Below, piece after piece: positions 54,275 through 64,000 of a DNA stretch of 64,000 nt (within the stretch, counting starts at the first letter, position 1; each line of letters begins with the position of its first letter). The stretch is from Rhodoblastus acidophilus (GTDB lineage: Bacteria > Pseudomonadota > Alphaproteobacteria > Rhizobiales > Beijerinckiaceae): positions 1-64,000 of the forward strand of contig NZ_JAOQNX010000029.1 in the NCBI RefSeq assembly GCF_025961575.1, in the 5' to 3' direction. The notes under the pieces are model-generated. The model saw only the letters and a program-made list of their open reading frames with translations, searched no databases and was not told the DNA's origin. The translations under genes and the position numbers were made by a program.

Positions 54275-56413
54275 ATGCCCAATCGCAAACACGCGCCCAG
54301 CGCGACGCCGCAAGCCCCGTCCGCCCGCGCCGGGCCGACGGCTTCGCGCCGCGCGCAGGCGAGAACCGCGCCCAATCTCGACCAGCTCTGCATCGACACG
54401 ATCCGCACGCTGTCGATGGATGCGGTGGAGCGGGCGAAATCAGGCCATCCGGGAACGCCGATGGCGCTGGCGCCGGTCATTTACGCGCTGTGGCGCAACG
54501 CGCTGCGCTTCGATCCCGAAGACGCCGCCTGGCCGAACCGCGACAGGTTCGTGCTTTCGGCCGGCCACGCCTCCATGCTGCTCTATGCGACGCTGCATCT
54601 CGCCGGCGTGAAAAAGCACGGCGCCGACGAACCCGCCGTCTCGCTCGACGACATCAAGAATTTTCGCCAGCTCGACAGCCTCTGTCCGGGCCATCCCGAG
54701 CACCACATCACCACCGGCGTCGAGGCGACCACCGGGCCGCTGGGCCAGGGCTGCGGCATGTCGGTGGGCATGGCGATGGGCGAGCGCTGGCTGGCGCAGA
54801 GTTTCAATCGGCCGGGCTTAAACCTGTTCGATTACGACATTTACGCCCTGTGCAGCGACGGCGACATGATGGAGGGGGTGAGCAATGAGGCGGCCTCGCT
54901 TGCCGGCCATCTGCGCCTGAGCAATCTGTGCTGGATCTACGACGACAACCAGGTGACCATCGAGGGCCACACCGAACTCGCCTTCGGCGACGACGTGGCC
55001 ATGCGTTTTCGCAGTCTGGGCTGGAACGTCGAGCGCGTCGCCGACGCCAACGATTTTCATGCCGTCGCCGCCGCGCTCACGCGGTTTCGCGCGGCGCAGG
55101 ACGCGCCCACGCTGATCCAGGTGAAGAGCCATATCGGCTACGGCGCCCCCCACAAGCAGGACACCAGCGCCGCCCATGGCGAACCTTTGGGCGAAGAGGA
55201 AGTGCGGCTCGCCAAGCGCGCCTATGGCTGGCCGGAGGACGAAAGATTTTTTGTTCCCGACGGCGTTCGCGCGCATTTCGCCAAAGGGATGCGCGGCGGC
55301 GCCCTGCGCCAGGAGTGGCTCGCGCGCATGGACTCCTATCGCAACAAGCACCCTGATCTCGCGGCCCGGCTCGACCGGATGTTGTCCGGCGCATTGCCCG
55401 AGGGGTGGGACAGCGATTTGCCCGCGTTTGCCTCCGATGCGAAGGGCCTCGCCACGCGCGAATCCTCCGGCAAGGTTCTGAACGCGATTGCCGGCAAAAT
55501 CCCCTGGCTGGTCGGCGGCGCGGCGGATCTCGCGCCGTCCACAAAAAGCAATCTGAGCTTTGACGGCGCCGGCGATTTTGAACCCGGCTCCTATGGCGGC
55601 CGCAACCTGCATTTCGGCATTCGCGAACACGCCATGGGCGCGGCGCTCAATGGACTCGCGCTGTCAAAACTGCGGGTTTACGGCTCGACCTTCTTGATCT
55701 TCTCCGACTATGCAAAGCCGGCGATCCGGCTGAGCGCGCTGATGGGCCTGCCGGTGATCTACATTTTTTCGCACGATTCCATCGGACTCGGCGAGGACGG
55801 ACCGACCCACCAGCCCATCGAGCAATTGGCCGGGTTGCGCGCCATCCCCGGATTGATCACGCTTCGCCCGGCCGACGCCAACGAGGTCTTGGCGGCCTGG
55901 CGGGTGGCGCTGCGCCAGACCCAGCCGACGTGCCTGATCCTGAGCCGGCAAAAAATCTCGACGCTCGACCGCACACGCTACGCCTCCGCCGAGGGCGTCG
56001 CGCGCGGCGCCTATGTGCTGGCGGAAACAGGCGCGACGCCGGAGGTGATCCTGATCGGCACAGGCGGCGAGGTCCATCTTTGCCTCCAAGCTTTTGACGA
56101 CCTGTCCCGCGAGAACATCGCCGCCCGCGTCGTCAGCATGCCCTCGTGGGAGCTGTTCGAGCAGCAGGACCGCGCCTATCGCGACGAGGTCTTGCCGCCG
56201 GAAGTGACTGCGCGGGTCTGCGTCGAGGCCGCTTCGCCGCTCGGTTGGGACCGCTATGTCGGGGCGACCGGCGCCAAAATCACGATGTGCGATTTCGGCG
56301 CCTCTGCGCCCGCCGCCGATCTCATGCTAAGGTTCGGATTTACACGCGAGGCGGTTGCGGAGGCCGCGCGGCGCCAGATGCAAGCCGCTAAAAAGCAGGA
56401 GAAAGCGCGATGA
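54275..56413 (+). CDS. tkt: Transketolase
   Basis: 712 residues; about 35 residues of Ala/Arg-rich tail precede the fold. Thiamine-diphosphate landmarks: RAKSGHPGTPMALAPVIYALW, GPLGQGCGMSVGMAMGER, CSDGDMMEGVSNEAASLAGH, and HDSIGLGEDGPTHQPIEQL in the Pyr domain. It transfers two-carbon units between ketoses and aldoses in the non-oxidative pentose phosphate pathway. It opens a five-gene unit, with the next start overlapping its stop (ATGA). A promoter should lie in the 92-bp divergent gap. Confidence 0.97.
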   Translation: MPNRKHAPSATPQAPSARAGPTASRRAQARTAPNLDQLCIDTIRTLSMDAVERAKSGHPGTPMALAPVIYALWRNALRFDPEDAAWPNRDRFVLSAGHASMLLYATLHLAGVKKHGADEPAVSLDDIKNFRQLDSLCPGHPEHHITTGVEATTGPLGQGCGMSVGMAMGERWLAQSFNRPGLNLFDYDIYALCSDGDMMEGVSNEAASLAGHLRLSNLCWIYDDNQVTIEGHTELAFGDDVAMRFRSLGWNVERVADANDFHAVAAALTRFRAAQDAPTLIQVKSHIGYGAPHKQDTSAAHGEPLGEEEVRLAKRAYGWPEDERFFVPDGVRAHFAKGMRGGALRQEWLARMDSYRNKHPDLAARLDRMLSGALPEGWDSDLPAFASDAKGLATRESSGKVLNAIAGKIPWLVGGAADLAPSTKSNLSFDGAGDFEPGSYGGRNLHFGIREHAMGAALNGLALSKLRVYGSTFLIFSDYAKPAIRLSALMGLPVIYIFSHDSIGLGEDGPTHQPIEQLAGLRAIPGLITLRPADANEVLAAWRVALRQTQPTCLILSRQKISTLDRTRYASAEGVARGAYVLAETGATPEVILIGTGGEVHLCLQAFDDLSRENIAARVVSMPSWELFEQQDRAYRDEVLPPEVTARVCVEAASPLGWDRYVGATGAKITMCDFGASAPAADLMLRFGFTREAVAEAARRQMQAAKKQEKAR

Positions 56414-57564
56414 ATCCCTTGAACCCATCGCAGCCGCGGCGCGTGAACCCGCTGCAGGAATTGCAGGGGTGCGGGCAGGCGCCCTGGCTCGATTATCTCA
56501 AGCGCAGTTTTGTCGCGCGCGGCGATCTTGCGGAAATGGTCGCGCGGGATGGCGTGAAGGGCGTGACCTCCAACCCTTCCATTTTCGAAAAAGCCATCGG
56601 GCAATCCGACGAATATGACGACGCCATAAAGGAATTCCTGCGCGGCGGCGATCGCGAGGCCGGCGACATCTACGAGCATCTCGCATTCGCCGACATCCGC
56701 GCCGCCGCCGATGTGCTCGCGCCCGTCTACAGCGACACCGGCGGGCGCGACGGCTATGTCAGCCTGGAATGCTCGCCCCATCTCGCCAATGACACCGAGG
56801 CGACGGTTGCGGAGGCGCAGCGGCTGTGGAAGGCGGTCGACCGTCCCAATCTGATGGTCAAGGTTCCGGCGACGCCTGCCGGCCTGCCGGCGATCCGGCG
56901 CCTGATCGCGGCGGGCGTGAACGTCAATGTCACCTTGCTGTTTTCGGTGGATGTCTACGAGCAGGTGGCGCGCGCCTATATCGCCGGGCTCGAGGATTTG
57001 CGCGAAAGCGGCGGCGATGTCTCGCGCGTCGCCAGCGTCGCCAGCTTTTTCGTCAGCCGCATCGACACGGCCGTGGACAAGAAGCTCGACGCGCTTGCCG
57101 ACAAAACCTTGGCCGGAAGCCTGCGCGGCAACGCGGCGATCGTCAACGCCCGCATGGCTTACCGGCGTTTCCTCGACATTTTCGAGGGGCGGCGCTGGCA
57201 TGCGCTGGCCCGCGCGGGGGCGCAGACGCAGCGCCTGCTCTGGGCCTCCACGGGCGTGAAAAATCCTGATTACAAGGACACGCTCTATGTCGACGCCTTG
57301 ATCGGCCCGGATACGGTCAACACCATGCCGCCCGCAACCCTGGACGCCTTTCGCGACCACGGCGAAGTCGTTTGCAACGCCATCCAGCAGGAGTTTTCGG
57401 GGGTCAGGCGGGAAAGGGCCGTGCTCATGGAGCTGCGCGACCGCGGCATTTCTCTTGAGGACATCACGCGCGACTTGCTCGACGATGGCGTGAAGCAATT
57501 TGTCGACGCCTTCGACAAGCTGTTCGCCGCCCTGGAAAAGCAGCGCGCCGCGCACGCGGGCTGA
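56410..57564 (+). CDS. tal: Transaldolase
   Basis: 384 residues, the longer bacterial type. Landmarks: [55 protein letters not shown] (Schiff-base Lys in MVKVPAT) and [17 protein letters not shown]. It interconverts sedoheptulose 7-phosphate plus glyceraldehyde 3-phosphate with erythrose 4-phosphate plus fructose 6-phosphate. Start overlaps tkt as ATGA. Confidence 0.96.
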   Translation: MNPLNPSQPRRVNPLQELQGCGQAPWLDYLKRSFVARGDLAEMVARDGVKGVTSNPSIFEKAIGQSDEYDDAIKEFLRGGDREAGDIYEHLAFADIRAAADVLAPVYSDTGGRDGYVSLECSPHLANDTEATVAEAQRLWKAVDRPNLMVKVPATPAGLPAIRRLIAAGVNVNVTLLFSVDVYEQVARAYIAGLEDLRESGGDVSRVASVASFFVSRIDTAVDKKLDALADKTLAGSLRGNAAIVNARMAYRRFLDIFEGRRWHALARAGAQTQRLLWASTGVKNPDYKDTLYVDALIGPDTVNTMPPATLDAFRDHGEVVCNAIQQEFSGVRRERAVLMELRDRGISLEDITRDLLDDGVKQFVDAFDKLFAALEKQRAAHAG

Positions 57565-57605
57565 ACCGCATGGCGTCCTCCGGCGTTTGCCGTCCGGAGG
57601 TTTTC

Positions 57606-58628
57606 ATGCGGATCGGAATGGTTGGACTGGGGCGGATGGGCGGCGCCATGGCCCGCCGCCTGATGAAGGCGGGCCACGCATGCGTCGTCTATGACCGCGA
57701 CGCTTCCGCCCGGGCCGCGCTGGTCGGGCAGGGCGCCACCGACGCCGAGTCCCTCGCGCAACTGGCGCAAAAGCTGGCGCCGCCGCGCGCCATCTGGCTG
57801 ATGCTGCCCGCCGGCCCGGTGACCCAGCAAGCGGTCGATGGTCTCGCCGCGCTGCTCGCGCCCGGCGACATCCTCGTCGACGGCGGCAACAGTTTTTACA
57901 AGGACGACATTTCGCGGGCAAAAACGCTCGCCGAAAAAGGCGTCGCCTATGTGGATTGCGGCACATCCGGCGGCGTCTGGGGCTTTGAGCGCGGCTATTG
58001 CCTGATGATCGGCGGCCCGGAGGCGGCGGTCAAACATTTGGACCCGATCTTTTCCGCGCTGGCCCCGGGCCCCGGAACCATCTTGCGCACGCCCGGTCGC
58101 GAAAGCGGCGACCCCCGCGCCGAGCGCGGCTACATTCACGCGGGCCCCTCGGGCGCCGGCCATTTCGTCAAAATGGTCCATAACGGCATCGAATACGGGT
58201 TGATGCAGGCCTATGCCGAAGGTTTTGACATTCTGCGCAACCGCAACGCGGAAGGCCTGCCGGAGCACGAGCGTTTCGATCTCGACCTCGCCGATATCGC
58301 CGAGGTCTGGCGGCGCGGCAGCGTGATCTCCTCCTGGCTGCTCGACCTCGGGGCGGCGGCGCTCGCCAAGGACCCGCATCTCGAAAATTTTTCCGGCGTG
58401 GTCGAGGATTCCGGCGAAGGGCGCTGGACGGTTGAGGCCGCCATCGAGGAGGCCGTCCCCGCAAATGTCCTCTCCGCCGCGCTCTATGCGCGGTTCCGCT
58501 CGCGGCGCGCGCATGGGTTTGGCGAAAAGCTTTTGTCGGCGTTGCGCTTCGGCTTCGGACGCCATGTCGAAGGCGGGCGCGAGGCGGTCGAGGCCGTGGC
58601 CGATGTCGCATCCGGCAAGGAGAGGTGA
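57606..58628 (+). CDS. gnd: 6-phosphogluconate dehydrogenase (decarboxylating), short type
   Basis: 340 residues from the ATG at 57606, with GGAGG 5 nt upstream; an ATG at 57570 adds 12 non-conserved residues. Rossmann fold [16 protein letters not shown], then [29 protein letters not shown] and [21 protein letters not shown] with the catalytic Lys and His-Asn. The family's classic NADP form has about 470 residues; this 340-residue version belongs to the short class, often NAD-preferring (family knowledge). It makes ribulose 5-phosphate. The next gene, zwf, follows at once. Confidence 0.95.
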   Translation: MRIGMVGLGRMGGAMARRLMKAGHACVVYDRDASARAALVGQGATDAESLAQLAQKLAPPRAIWLMLPAGPVTQQAVDGLAALLAPGDILVDGGNSFYKDDISRAKTLAEKGVAYVDCGTSGGVWGFERGYCLMIGGPEAAVKHLDPIFSALAPGPGTILRTPGRESGDPRAERGYIHAGPSGAGHFVKMVHNGIEYGLMQAYAEGFDILRNRNAEGLPEHERFDLDLADIAEVWRRGSVISSWLLDLGAAALAKDPHLENFSGVVEDSGEGRWTVEAAIEEAVPANVLSAALYARFRSRRAHGFGEKLLSALRFGFGRHVEGGREAVEAVADVASGKER

Positions 58629-60164
58629 ATGGATCGGACCTGCAGGGCGCGCATGGTCGCCGCGCCGCCGCGCCGCGCGCCGAGGCCCGCCGACCCCTGC
58701 GCGCTGGTCCTGTTCGGCGCCACCGGCGACCTCACGCACCGGCTGGTGATCCCGGCGCTCTACAATCTTTCGCGCACCAACGCGCTGCCTGAGTCCTTTG
58801 CCCTGATCGGCGTCGCGCGCGGGCGCACGACGACGCAGGCGTGGCGCGACGACCTGCGCGGCTCCTTGGAGAAATATATCGGCGGCGCCATCGACGAGAC
58901 CGCCTGGCGCCGCCTCGCCGACAGAATGCGTTTTTTTCCCGGCGACCTCTCCGATCCCGGCTTTTACGAGGCGTTGCGCGGCCAGCTCGACGCTATGCCG
59001 GAAACGCGGGGCAACGCGATCTTCTATCTCGCCGTGGCCGCGCAGCTCTTTTGCACGGTGACGCAAAATCTCAGCGCCGCGCATCTCCTCGACCAGCCCC
59101 TGGACGAAGAGGGCGTTCAAAAACACTGGCGTCGCATCGTCATCGAAAAGCCGTTCGGCCACGACCTCGCCTCGGCCCGCGACCTCAACGCGCGCCTGCA
59201 AAAAATCGTCAGCGAGGATCAGATTTTTCGCATCGATCATTTCCTCGGTAAGGACACGGTGCGCAGCATTATGGCGTTTCGCTTCGGCAATGGTCTGTTC
59301 GAGCCGATCTGGAATCGCGACCGCATCGATCACGTGCAAATCACCGCCGCCGAAACCGTCGGGGTCGAAACCCGTGGGAAATTCTATGAGCAGACCGGCG
59401 CGCTGCGCGACATGCTGCCCAATCATTTGCTGACCCTGATGTCGATGGTGGCGATGGAGGCGCCGGTGCGTTTTGACGCGCCCAACATCCTGGCGAAAAA
59501 GGCCGAGGTTCTCGCCGCCATCCCCGAGGTCGCGCCGGATTGCGCCGTGCGTGGCCAATATGGCCCCGGCGAAGTTTTGGGGCGCGCCAAGCAGCGCTAC
59601 CGCGACGAGCCCAATGTCGCCCAAGACTCCGGCGTCGAAACCTATGTCGCCATGCGGCTTGAAATCGACAATTGGCGCTGGGCGGGCGTCCCCTTCTATT
59701 TGCGTACGGGAAAACACCTGGCGAAGCGGCTGACCGAAATCGCCATCCGCTTCAAGCCGGCGCCGTCCACCCCGTTTCGCGATTGCGTGGATGAGATGCG
59801 ACCGAACTGGCTGCATCTGCGCATCGCGCCGGACGAAGGCATTTCGCTGCGCTTCGAGATCAAGCGGCCGGGACCGGCGATGGACCTCGCCTCGGTGCGC
59901 ATGGAGTTTCGCTACGATGACTGGTTCCCGAAGGAGCCGAACATCGGCTACGAAACCCTGATCCACGACGTGATGACTGGCGACCAGACCCTGTTCATGC
60001 GGGGCGACATGGTGGAGCAGACTTGGCGCATCGTGCAACCCGTGCTCGACGCCTGGGCGGAGGATGCGGATGTGCCCGCCTATGCCTCGGGCGGCGCCGG
60101 CCCGGAGCAAGCCGACGCGCTGCTGGCGCGCGAGGGACGGCGCTGGCTGCCCATCGAGGCATGA
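58629..60164 (+). CDS. zwf: Glucose-6-phosphate 1-dehydrogenase
   Basis: 511 residues, standard length. NADP-binding FGATGDLTHRLVIPALYNL, active-site RIDHFLGKDTVRSIMAFRFGN and TAAETVGVETRGKFYEQTGALRDMLPNH. It oxidises glucose 6-phosphate to 6-phosphogluconolactone with NADP+. The ATG directly abuts the gnd stop, with AGAGG overlapping the gnd end. Genes for phosphoglucose isomerase and Entner-Doudoroff enzymes are not in the window. Confidence 0.97.
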   Translation: MDRTCRARMVAAPPRRAPRPADPCALVLFGATGDLTHRLVIPALYNLSRTNALPESFALIGVARGRTTTQAWRDDLRGSLEKYIGGAIDETAWRRLADRMRFFPGDLSDPGFYEALRGQLDAMPETRGNAIFYLAVAAQLFCTVTQNLSAAHLLDQPLDEEGVQKHWRRIVIEKPFGHDLASARDLNARLQKIVSEDQIFRIDHFLGKDTVRSIMAFRFGNGLFEPIWNRDRIDHVQITAAETVGVETRGKFYEQTGALRDMLPNHLLTLMSMVAMEAPVRFDAPNILAKKAEVLAAIPEVAPDCAVRGQYGPGEVLGRAKQRYRDEPNVAQDSGVETYVAMRLEIDNWRWAGVPFYLRTGKHLAKRLTEIAIRFKPAPSTPFRDCVDEMRPNWLHLRIAPDEGISLRFEIKRPGPAMDLASVRMEFRYDDWFPKEPNIGYETLIHDVMTGDQTLFMRGDMVEQTWRIVQPVLDAWAEDADVPAYASGGAGPEQADALLAREGRRWLPIEA

Positions 60165-60166
60165 CC

Positions 60167-60907
60167 ATGTCTGAAGGGGTCGAGCCGGGATACACGCTCG
60201 AAGTGCTGGGCGACCCCAAAACCGTGGCGACGCGGGCGGCGCAATGGCTGCTTTCCCTGGCCTTGGAGACGGAGGGCGCGTTCGCCCTCGCCCTCGCGGG
60301 CGGCGCCACGCCCCGCGCGCTTTACGAGCGCTTCGCGGCGCCGCCGTTTCGCGATCAATTTCCCTGGCCCCGCGCGCATATGTTTTGGGGGGACGAACGT
60401 TTTGTTGCGCCCGACGATCCGCGCAGCAATTTCCGCATGGCGCGCGACACTTTTTTGGCGCGCGCGCCCATCCCCGCCCAAAACATCCATCCCGTCGACA
60501 CGCGCGCGCAAAGCGCGGAAGCCGCTGCGCTTGCCTACCAGCACGATCTCATGGCCTTCCACGGCGCCGCGCATCTCACCCTCGCGCGGCCGTTGTTCGA
60601 CGTCACGCTGCTCGGGCTCGGCGTGGACGGCCACATCGCCTCGTTGTTTCCCGGCGACGCCGCGCTTGGCGAGCGCCATGGCTGGACGGCGGCGACCAAG
60701 GACGCCAGCGGACTTGCGCGGATCACGCTGACCTATCCGGCGATCGAGAGCAGCCGCCGCGTCGCCTTTCTCATCACCGGCGCCGAAAAGAGCGCGGTTC
60801 TCGCGCGCCTCCTTCAGGGCGACCGCGCCCTGCCGGCGGCGCATTTGCGTCCGGTCGGCGAACTTTTTTTGTTCGTCGACGCGGACGCCGCGCAGGCGCT
60901 GGACTGA
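60167..60907 (+). CDS. pgl: 6-phosphogluconolactonase
   Basis: 246 residues from the ATG at 60167 with GAGG 7 nt upstream; an ATG at 60161 overlaps the zwf stop as ATGA and is an alternative. Landmarks: LALAGGATPRALYERFA, HMFWGDERFVAPDDPRSNFRMA and LLGLGVDGHIASLFPGDAAL. It hydrolyses the lactone made by Zwf. This is the last gene of the tkt-tal-gnd-zwf-pgl unit and converges with an RND gene without a gap. Confidence 0.95.
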   Translation: MSEGVEPGYTLEVLGDPKTVATRAAQWLLSLALETEGAFALALAGGATPRALYERFAAPPFRDQFPWPRAHMFWGDERFVAPDDPRSNFRMARDTFLARAPIPAQNIHPVDTRAQSAEAAALAYQHDLMAFHGAAHLTLARPLFDVTLLGLGVDGHIASLFPGDAALGERHGWTAATKDASGLARITLTYPAIESSRRVAFLITGAEKSAVLARLLQGDRALPAAHLRPVGELFLFVDADAAQALD

Positions 60908-63900
60908 TCAGGTCGCGTCGTATTTTTCGCCGCCGCGCAGCACCACATAGATCGCCGGGATGACCAGCACGGTCAGCGCCGTGGAGGAGGCGAGACCGAA
61001 CAGCAGCGAGATCGCCAGGCCCTGGAAAATCGGGTCCGACAAAATGGTCACCGCGCCGATCATCGCCGCCAAAGCGGTGAGCAGGATCGGCTTGAAGCGG
61101 ATCGCGCCAGCCTCCAGCAGCAGGTGTTTCAGCCCTTGCGAAGAATCGCCGTGGCGGACGAAATCCACCAATAGGATGGAATTGCGCACGATAATGCCGG
61201 CGAGCGCGATGAAGCCGATCATCGAGGTCGCGGTGAAGGCGGCGTGGAACAGCCAGTGGCCCAGCATGATGCCGATGAAGGTCAGCGGCACCGGGGTCAG
61301 GATCACCAGCGGCAGCTTGAAACTGCGGAACTGCGCCACCACAAGGATATAAATTCCGACCAGCGCCGCCAAAAAGGCGCCGCCCATATCTCGAAAAGTG
61401 ACCCAGGTGACTTCCCACTCGCCGTCCCACAGCAGCTTCGGCTTGCTCTCGTCGAGCGGCTGGCCGTGCAGGATGATTTCGGGCTTCGGCGTCCCTTCCG
61501 ACCACTGCATCTTGTCCAGCGCCGCCGAGACCGCGAGCTGGCCGTAGAGCGGCGCTTCATAAGCGCCGGCCAGCTCCGCCATCACCATTTCCGCCGCGCG
61601 GCCGTTGTGGCGGAAGATGGGGAAGGACGACAGCTCCGTGGTCACGCGGGTGACGTCGCCGAGTTCGACGATCGAGCGGCTGCCCGGCAGGCTGTTGGCG
61701 GGAACAGGCGTTGTCAGCGCCAGTTCGTTCAGCTCGCGATGGTTTTTCGCCAGCGCCAGCCGGATCGGCAGCGGCTGGCGGCCGCCGCGATGCGAATAGC
61801 CGACGACATCGCCGCCATAGAGCCGGCGCAGCGTGTCGAACACGTCGCTCTGTTGCACGCCAAAGAACTCGAGCGAATCCTGGTCGATCTCCACCCGCTG
61901 GCGCGGCGCGCGCACGCCAAAGGAGTCGTCGACATCGACGATGAAGTCGGAGGACTCAAAAGCTTTGCGAATCTGCGCCGCCACCGCGCGGCGCGTCTCG
62001 GCATCGGGACCATAGACTTCCGCGAGCAGGGTGGAGAGCACCGGCGGGCCCGGCGGCGGTTCGACCACTTTGAGCGAACCGCGCGGCGGCAGGGCGATGC
62101 CCTTCAGCTTTTCGCGGACTTCCAGCGCAATCTCGTGGCTGGGACGCTTGCGCTTGTCCTTGGGCGACAGGTTGATCTGCACGTCGCCGGTCTGAGGCAG
62201 GGTGCGAATGTAATAGTGGCGCACCAAGCCGTTGAAGTTGAACGGCGCCGCCGTTCCCGCATAGGTCTCGAACGACTGGATTTCCGGCACATCCTTCAGC
62301 CGCTGTACGGCGTCGGCCAGGATGCGGTTGGTCTCCTCGACCGATGTTCCCGCCGGCAGGTCGGCGACGATGGCCAGCTCCGGCTTATTGTCGAACGGCA
62401 GCAGCTTTACGGTGACCAGCTTGAAATAGAACATGCTGAGCGAGGCCAGCGTCGCGATTCCAACGGCGGTCAGAAATTTTTTCGACGATTTGCGACTGCG
62501 CAGCACCGGCGCGGCGACGCGCCGGTAGAACGCGCCCATACGCCCTCCGCCGGCGGCCTCGCCATGATGCAGCGGCGCCTTGCCGGCGATTTTCAGCATC
62601 AGCCACGGGGTGATGATCACGGCGGCGAAGAAGGAGAAAATCATCGCGGCGGAGGCGTTGGACGGGATCGGGCTCATGTACGGGCCCATCAACCCCGACA
62701 CGAACAGCATCGGCAGCAGCGCCGCGACCACGGTGAGGGTCGCCACGATGGTCGGGTTTCCAACCTCGCTGACGCCGTCTATGGCCGCCTGCATCCGCGT
62801 GCGTCCGTCGCGCATCGCCCAGTGCCGGGCGATATTCTCGATGACGACGATGGCGTCGTCGACCAGAATGCCGATCGAGAAGATCAGCGCGAACAGGCTG
62901 ACGCGGTTGAGCGTGTAGCCCATGATCCAGGCCGCAAAAAGCGTCAGCAGGATGGTGGTGGGGATCACGACCGCGACGACGATGGCCTCGCGCCAGCCGA
63001 TGGCGACGGCGACCAGCAGCACGATGGACACGGTGGCGAGGCCGAGATGGAACAGCAGCTCGTTGGCCTTTTCATTGGCCGTCTCGCCGTAATTGCGCGT
63101 GACCTTCACCTCGATATCGGCGGGGACCGTGGAGCCCTTCAGATGTTCGAGCTGTTCGACGATGCGCTCGGAAATCACCACGGCATTGGCGCCGGCGCGC
63201 TTGGCCAGCGCGATGGTCACAGCCGGTGTTGTGCGCAGCTCGTCCTCGGTGCGGGCGACATGAGTCACGCGCGTTTCGTTTGGCGCGTCGACGAACGACA
63301 CTTTGGCGACGTCGCGCAGATAGACCGGGCGGCCGTCGCGTGTGGTGATCAGCAAATTGCCGATTTCGGGCAGGGTTTGCAGCGTGCGCCCGGCCAGCGT
63401 CTCCACCTGCATGCCGGCTTCGCGCACCAGGCCGAGCTGCATGGCGCTGTTGGCGCCCTGGGCCTTGGCGGCGAGCTGTTGCAGCGTCACGCCAAAGCGC
63501 GCGAGCCCTGCCGGGTCGGGCTCGATGCGGATTTCCTGCTGCTGGTCGCCGACCAGGTAGCTGAGGCCCACATCCTCCAGCTTCGCCAGTTCGGTGCGCA
63601 ATTCGCGCGCGACATCGGTGAGCGCGCCCGCCGTCCAGCGGTCCGCCGCTTCAGGTTTCGGCGTCAGCGTCAGCGTGACGATGGCGACATCGTCGATGCC
63701 GCGCCCGACGATCAGCGGCTCCGGCACGCCCGCGGGAATCTTGTCCATATTGGCGCGGATTTTTTCATGAACGCGCAAGATGGCGGCGTCGGTCGAAGTG
63801 CCCACCAAAAAACGGGCCGTGATCATCGCCTTGTCGTCATAGGTCTTGGAATAGACGTGCTCGACGGCGTTGATGCCTTTGACGATGGTTTCCAGCGGCT

Positions 63901-64000
63901 CGGTGACCAGCTTGACCGCATCTTCGGCGCGCAAGCCGTTGGCCTGCACCATGATATCGACCATGGGCACGGAGATTTGCGGCTCTTCCTCGCGCGGCAG
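60908..64000 (-). CDS. RND-type efflux transporter (partial, runs off right edge)
   Basis: At least 1030 residues; the frame is open to the window end (reading LPREEEPQISVPMVDIMVQ), so only the short N-terminal helix region is missing. TM4 pair ILVDDAIVVIENIARH has the proton-relay Asp pair. Both porter halves and the second set of helices (GIIVRNSILLVDFVRHG) are present. The combination AVEHVYSKTYDDKAMITARFLVGT resembles the AcrB-like group often annotated as hydrophobe/amphiphile or solvent pumps. The adaptor gene should lie just beyond the right edge. Its stop touches the pgl stop (60907/60908), with no space for a terminator. Confidence 0.93.
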   Translation of the reverse strand: MPREEEPQISVPMVDIMVQANGLRAEDAVKLVTEPLETIVKGINAVEHVYSKTYDDKAMITARFLVGTSTDAAILRVHEKIRANMDKIPAGVPEPLIVGRGIDDVAIVTLTLTPKPEAADRWTAGALTDVARELRTELAKLEDVGLSYLVGDQQQEIRIEPDPAGLARFGVTLQQLAAKAQGANSAMQLGLVREAGMQVETLAGRTLQTLPEIGNLLITTRDGRPVYLRDVAKVSFVDAPNETRVTHVARTEDELRTTPAVTIALAKRAGANAVVISERIVEQLEHLKGSTVPADIEVKVTRNYGETANEKANELLFHLGLATVSIVLLVAVAIGWREAIVVAVVIPTTILLTLFAAWIMGYTLNRVSLFALIFSIGILVDDAIVVIENIARHWAMRDGRTRMQAAIDGVSEVGNPTIVATLTVVAALLPMLFVSGLMGPYMSPIPSNASAAMIFSFFAAVIITPWLMLKIAGKAPLHHGEAAGGGRMGAFYRRVAAPVLRSRKSSKKFLTAVGIATLASLSMFYFKLVTVKLLPFDNKPELAIVADLPAGTSVEETNRILADAVQRLKDVPEIQSFETYAGTAAPFNFNGLVRHYYIRTLPQTGDVQINLSPKDKRKRPSHEIALEVREKLKGIALPPRGSLKVVEPPPGPPVLSTLLAEVYGPDAETRRAVAAQIRKAFESSDFIVDVDDSFGVRAPRQRVEIDQDSLEFFGVQQSDVFDTLRRLYGGDVVGYSHRGGRQPLPIRLALAKNHRELNELALTTPVPANSLPGSRSIVELGDVTRVTTELSSFPIFRHNGRAAEMVMAELAGAYEAPLYGQLAVSAALDKMQWSEGTPKPEIILHGQPLDESKPKLLWDGEWEVTWVTFRDMGGAFLAALVGIYILVVAQFRSFKLPLVILTPVPLTFIGIMLGHWLFHAAFTATSMIGFIALAGIIVRNSILLVDFVRHGDSSQGLKHLLLEAGAIRFKPILLTALAAMIGAVTILSDPIFQGLAISLLFGLASSTALTVLVIPAIYVVLRGGEKYDAT

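Noticed and set aside
52362-54611. 745-codon plus-strand frame opposite GH15
   Set aside because: Overlaps a clear GH15 gene and runs into tkt out of frame; a shadow.
57285-60110. 941-codon minus-strand frame across tal, gnd and zwf
   Set aside because: It spans three well-identified plus-strand genes; antisense shadow of GC-rich codons.

Overview
The window is a GC-rich (roughly two thirds G+C by eye) piece of a bacterial chromosome, most likely from an alphaproteobacterium of the Hyphomicrobiales (Beijerinckiaceae/Methylocystaceae-like). The evidence is FixJ-type response regulators, 'ASHDLRQP' hybrid kinases, a KaiBC locus without KaiA, a YqjI-like PadR with its ferric reductase, DUF6894-type small proteins, and the dispersed 'cttcgagacg...ctcctcag..tgagggct' palindromes common in this order. 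This placement is inference; there is no rRNA or other phylogenetic marker. A near-consensus parS site at 43.86 kb suggests the segment lies in the origin half of the chromosome.

Layout. 0-2.6 kb: tRNA-Tyr, then a NarL-type response regulator and a membrane hybrid kinase on the minus strand. 2.9-12 kb: one giant gene for a 2992-residue RTX adhesin built from three classes of tandem repeats. 12-20.3 kb: a small phage-like gene, then a two-gene operon of very large, signal-less proteins (1110 and 1453 aa) of unknown function. 20.5-24.9 kb: an AcrAB-type RND pump. 25-26.1 kb: two small genes in sparse sequence. 26.1-33.6 kb: two divergent FixJ-type regulators; the rightward one leads into a compact kaiC-kaiB-kaiB-hybrid kinase operon. 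33.7-37.3 kb: a DUF4405 membrane protein, a frameshifted siderophore-interacting/ferric reductase gene behind its PadR repressor, an AEC permease and a GlcG/HbpS-like protein. 37.4-43.6 kb: glycolate oxidase glcDEF and malate synthase G, a full glycolate-to-malate route. 43.6-47 kb: a gene-poor stretch with a large nested hairpin and parS, a B12-binding radical SAM protein, a KAI2/RsbQ-like hydrolase and a small secreted protein. 47.1-51.8 kb: EmrAB-type efflux and an unusual Rieske-P450 fusion. 51.9-60.9 kb: a hypothetical protein, a GH15 glucoamylase/trehalase-like enzyme, then divergently the pentose-phosphate operon tkt-tal-gnd-zwf-pgl. 60.9-64 kb: a second RND transporter that runs off the right edge.

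How the parts fit. The sugar genes form one tightly packed oxidative plus non-oxidative pentose phosphate unit next to an alpha-glucan or trehalose-cleaving enzyme. The glc genes recover glycolate carbon. The Kai locus couples a double-ATPase KaiC and two KaiB paralogues to a FixJ regulator and a multi-PAS kinase, which looks like a complete signalling module. The best candidates for little-described biology are the Rieske-P450 fusion, the giant protein pair at 12.5-20.3 kb, and the duplicated-KaiB locus.
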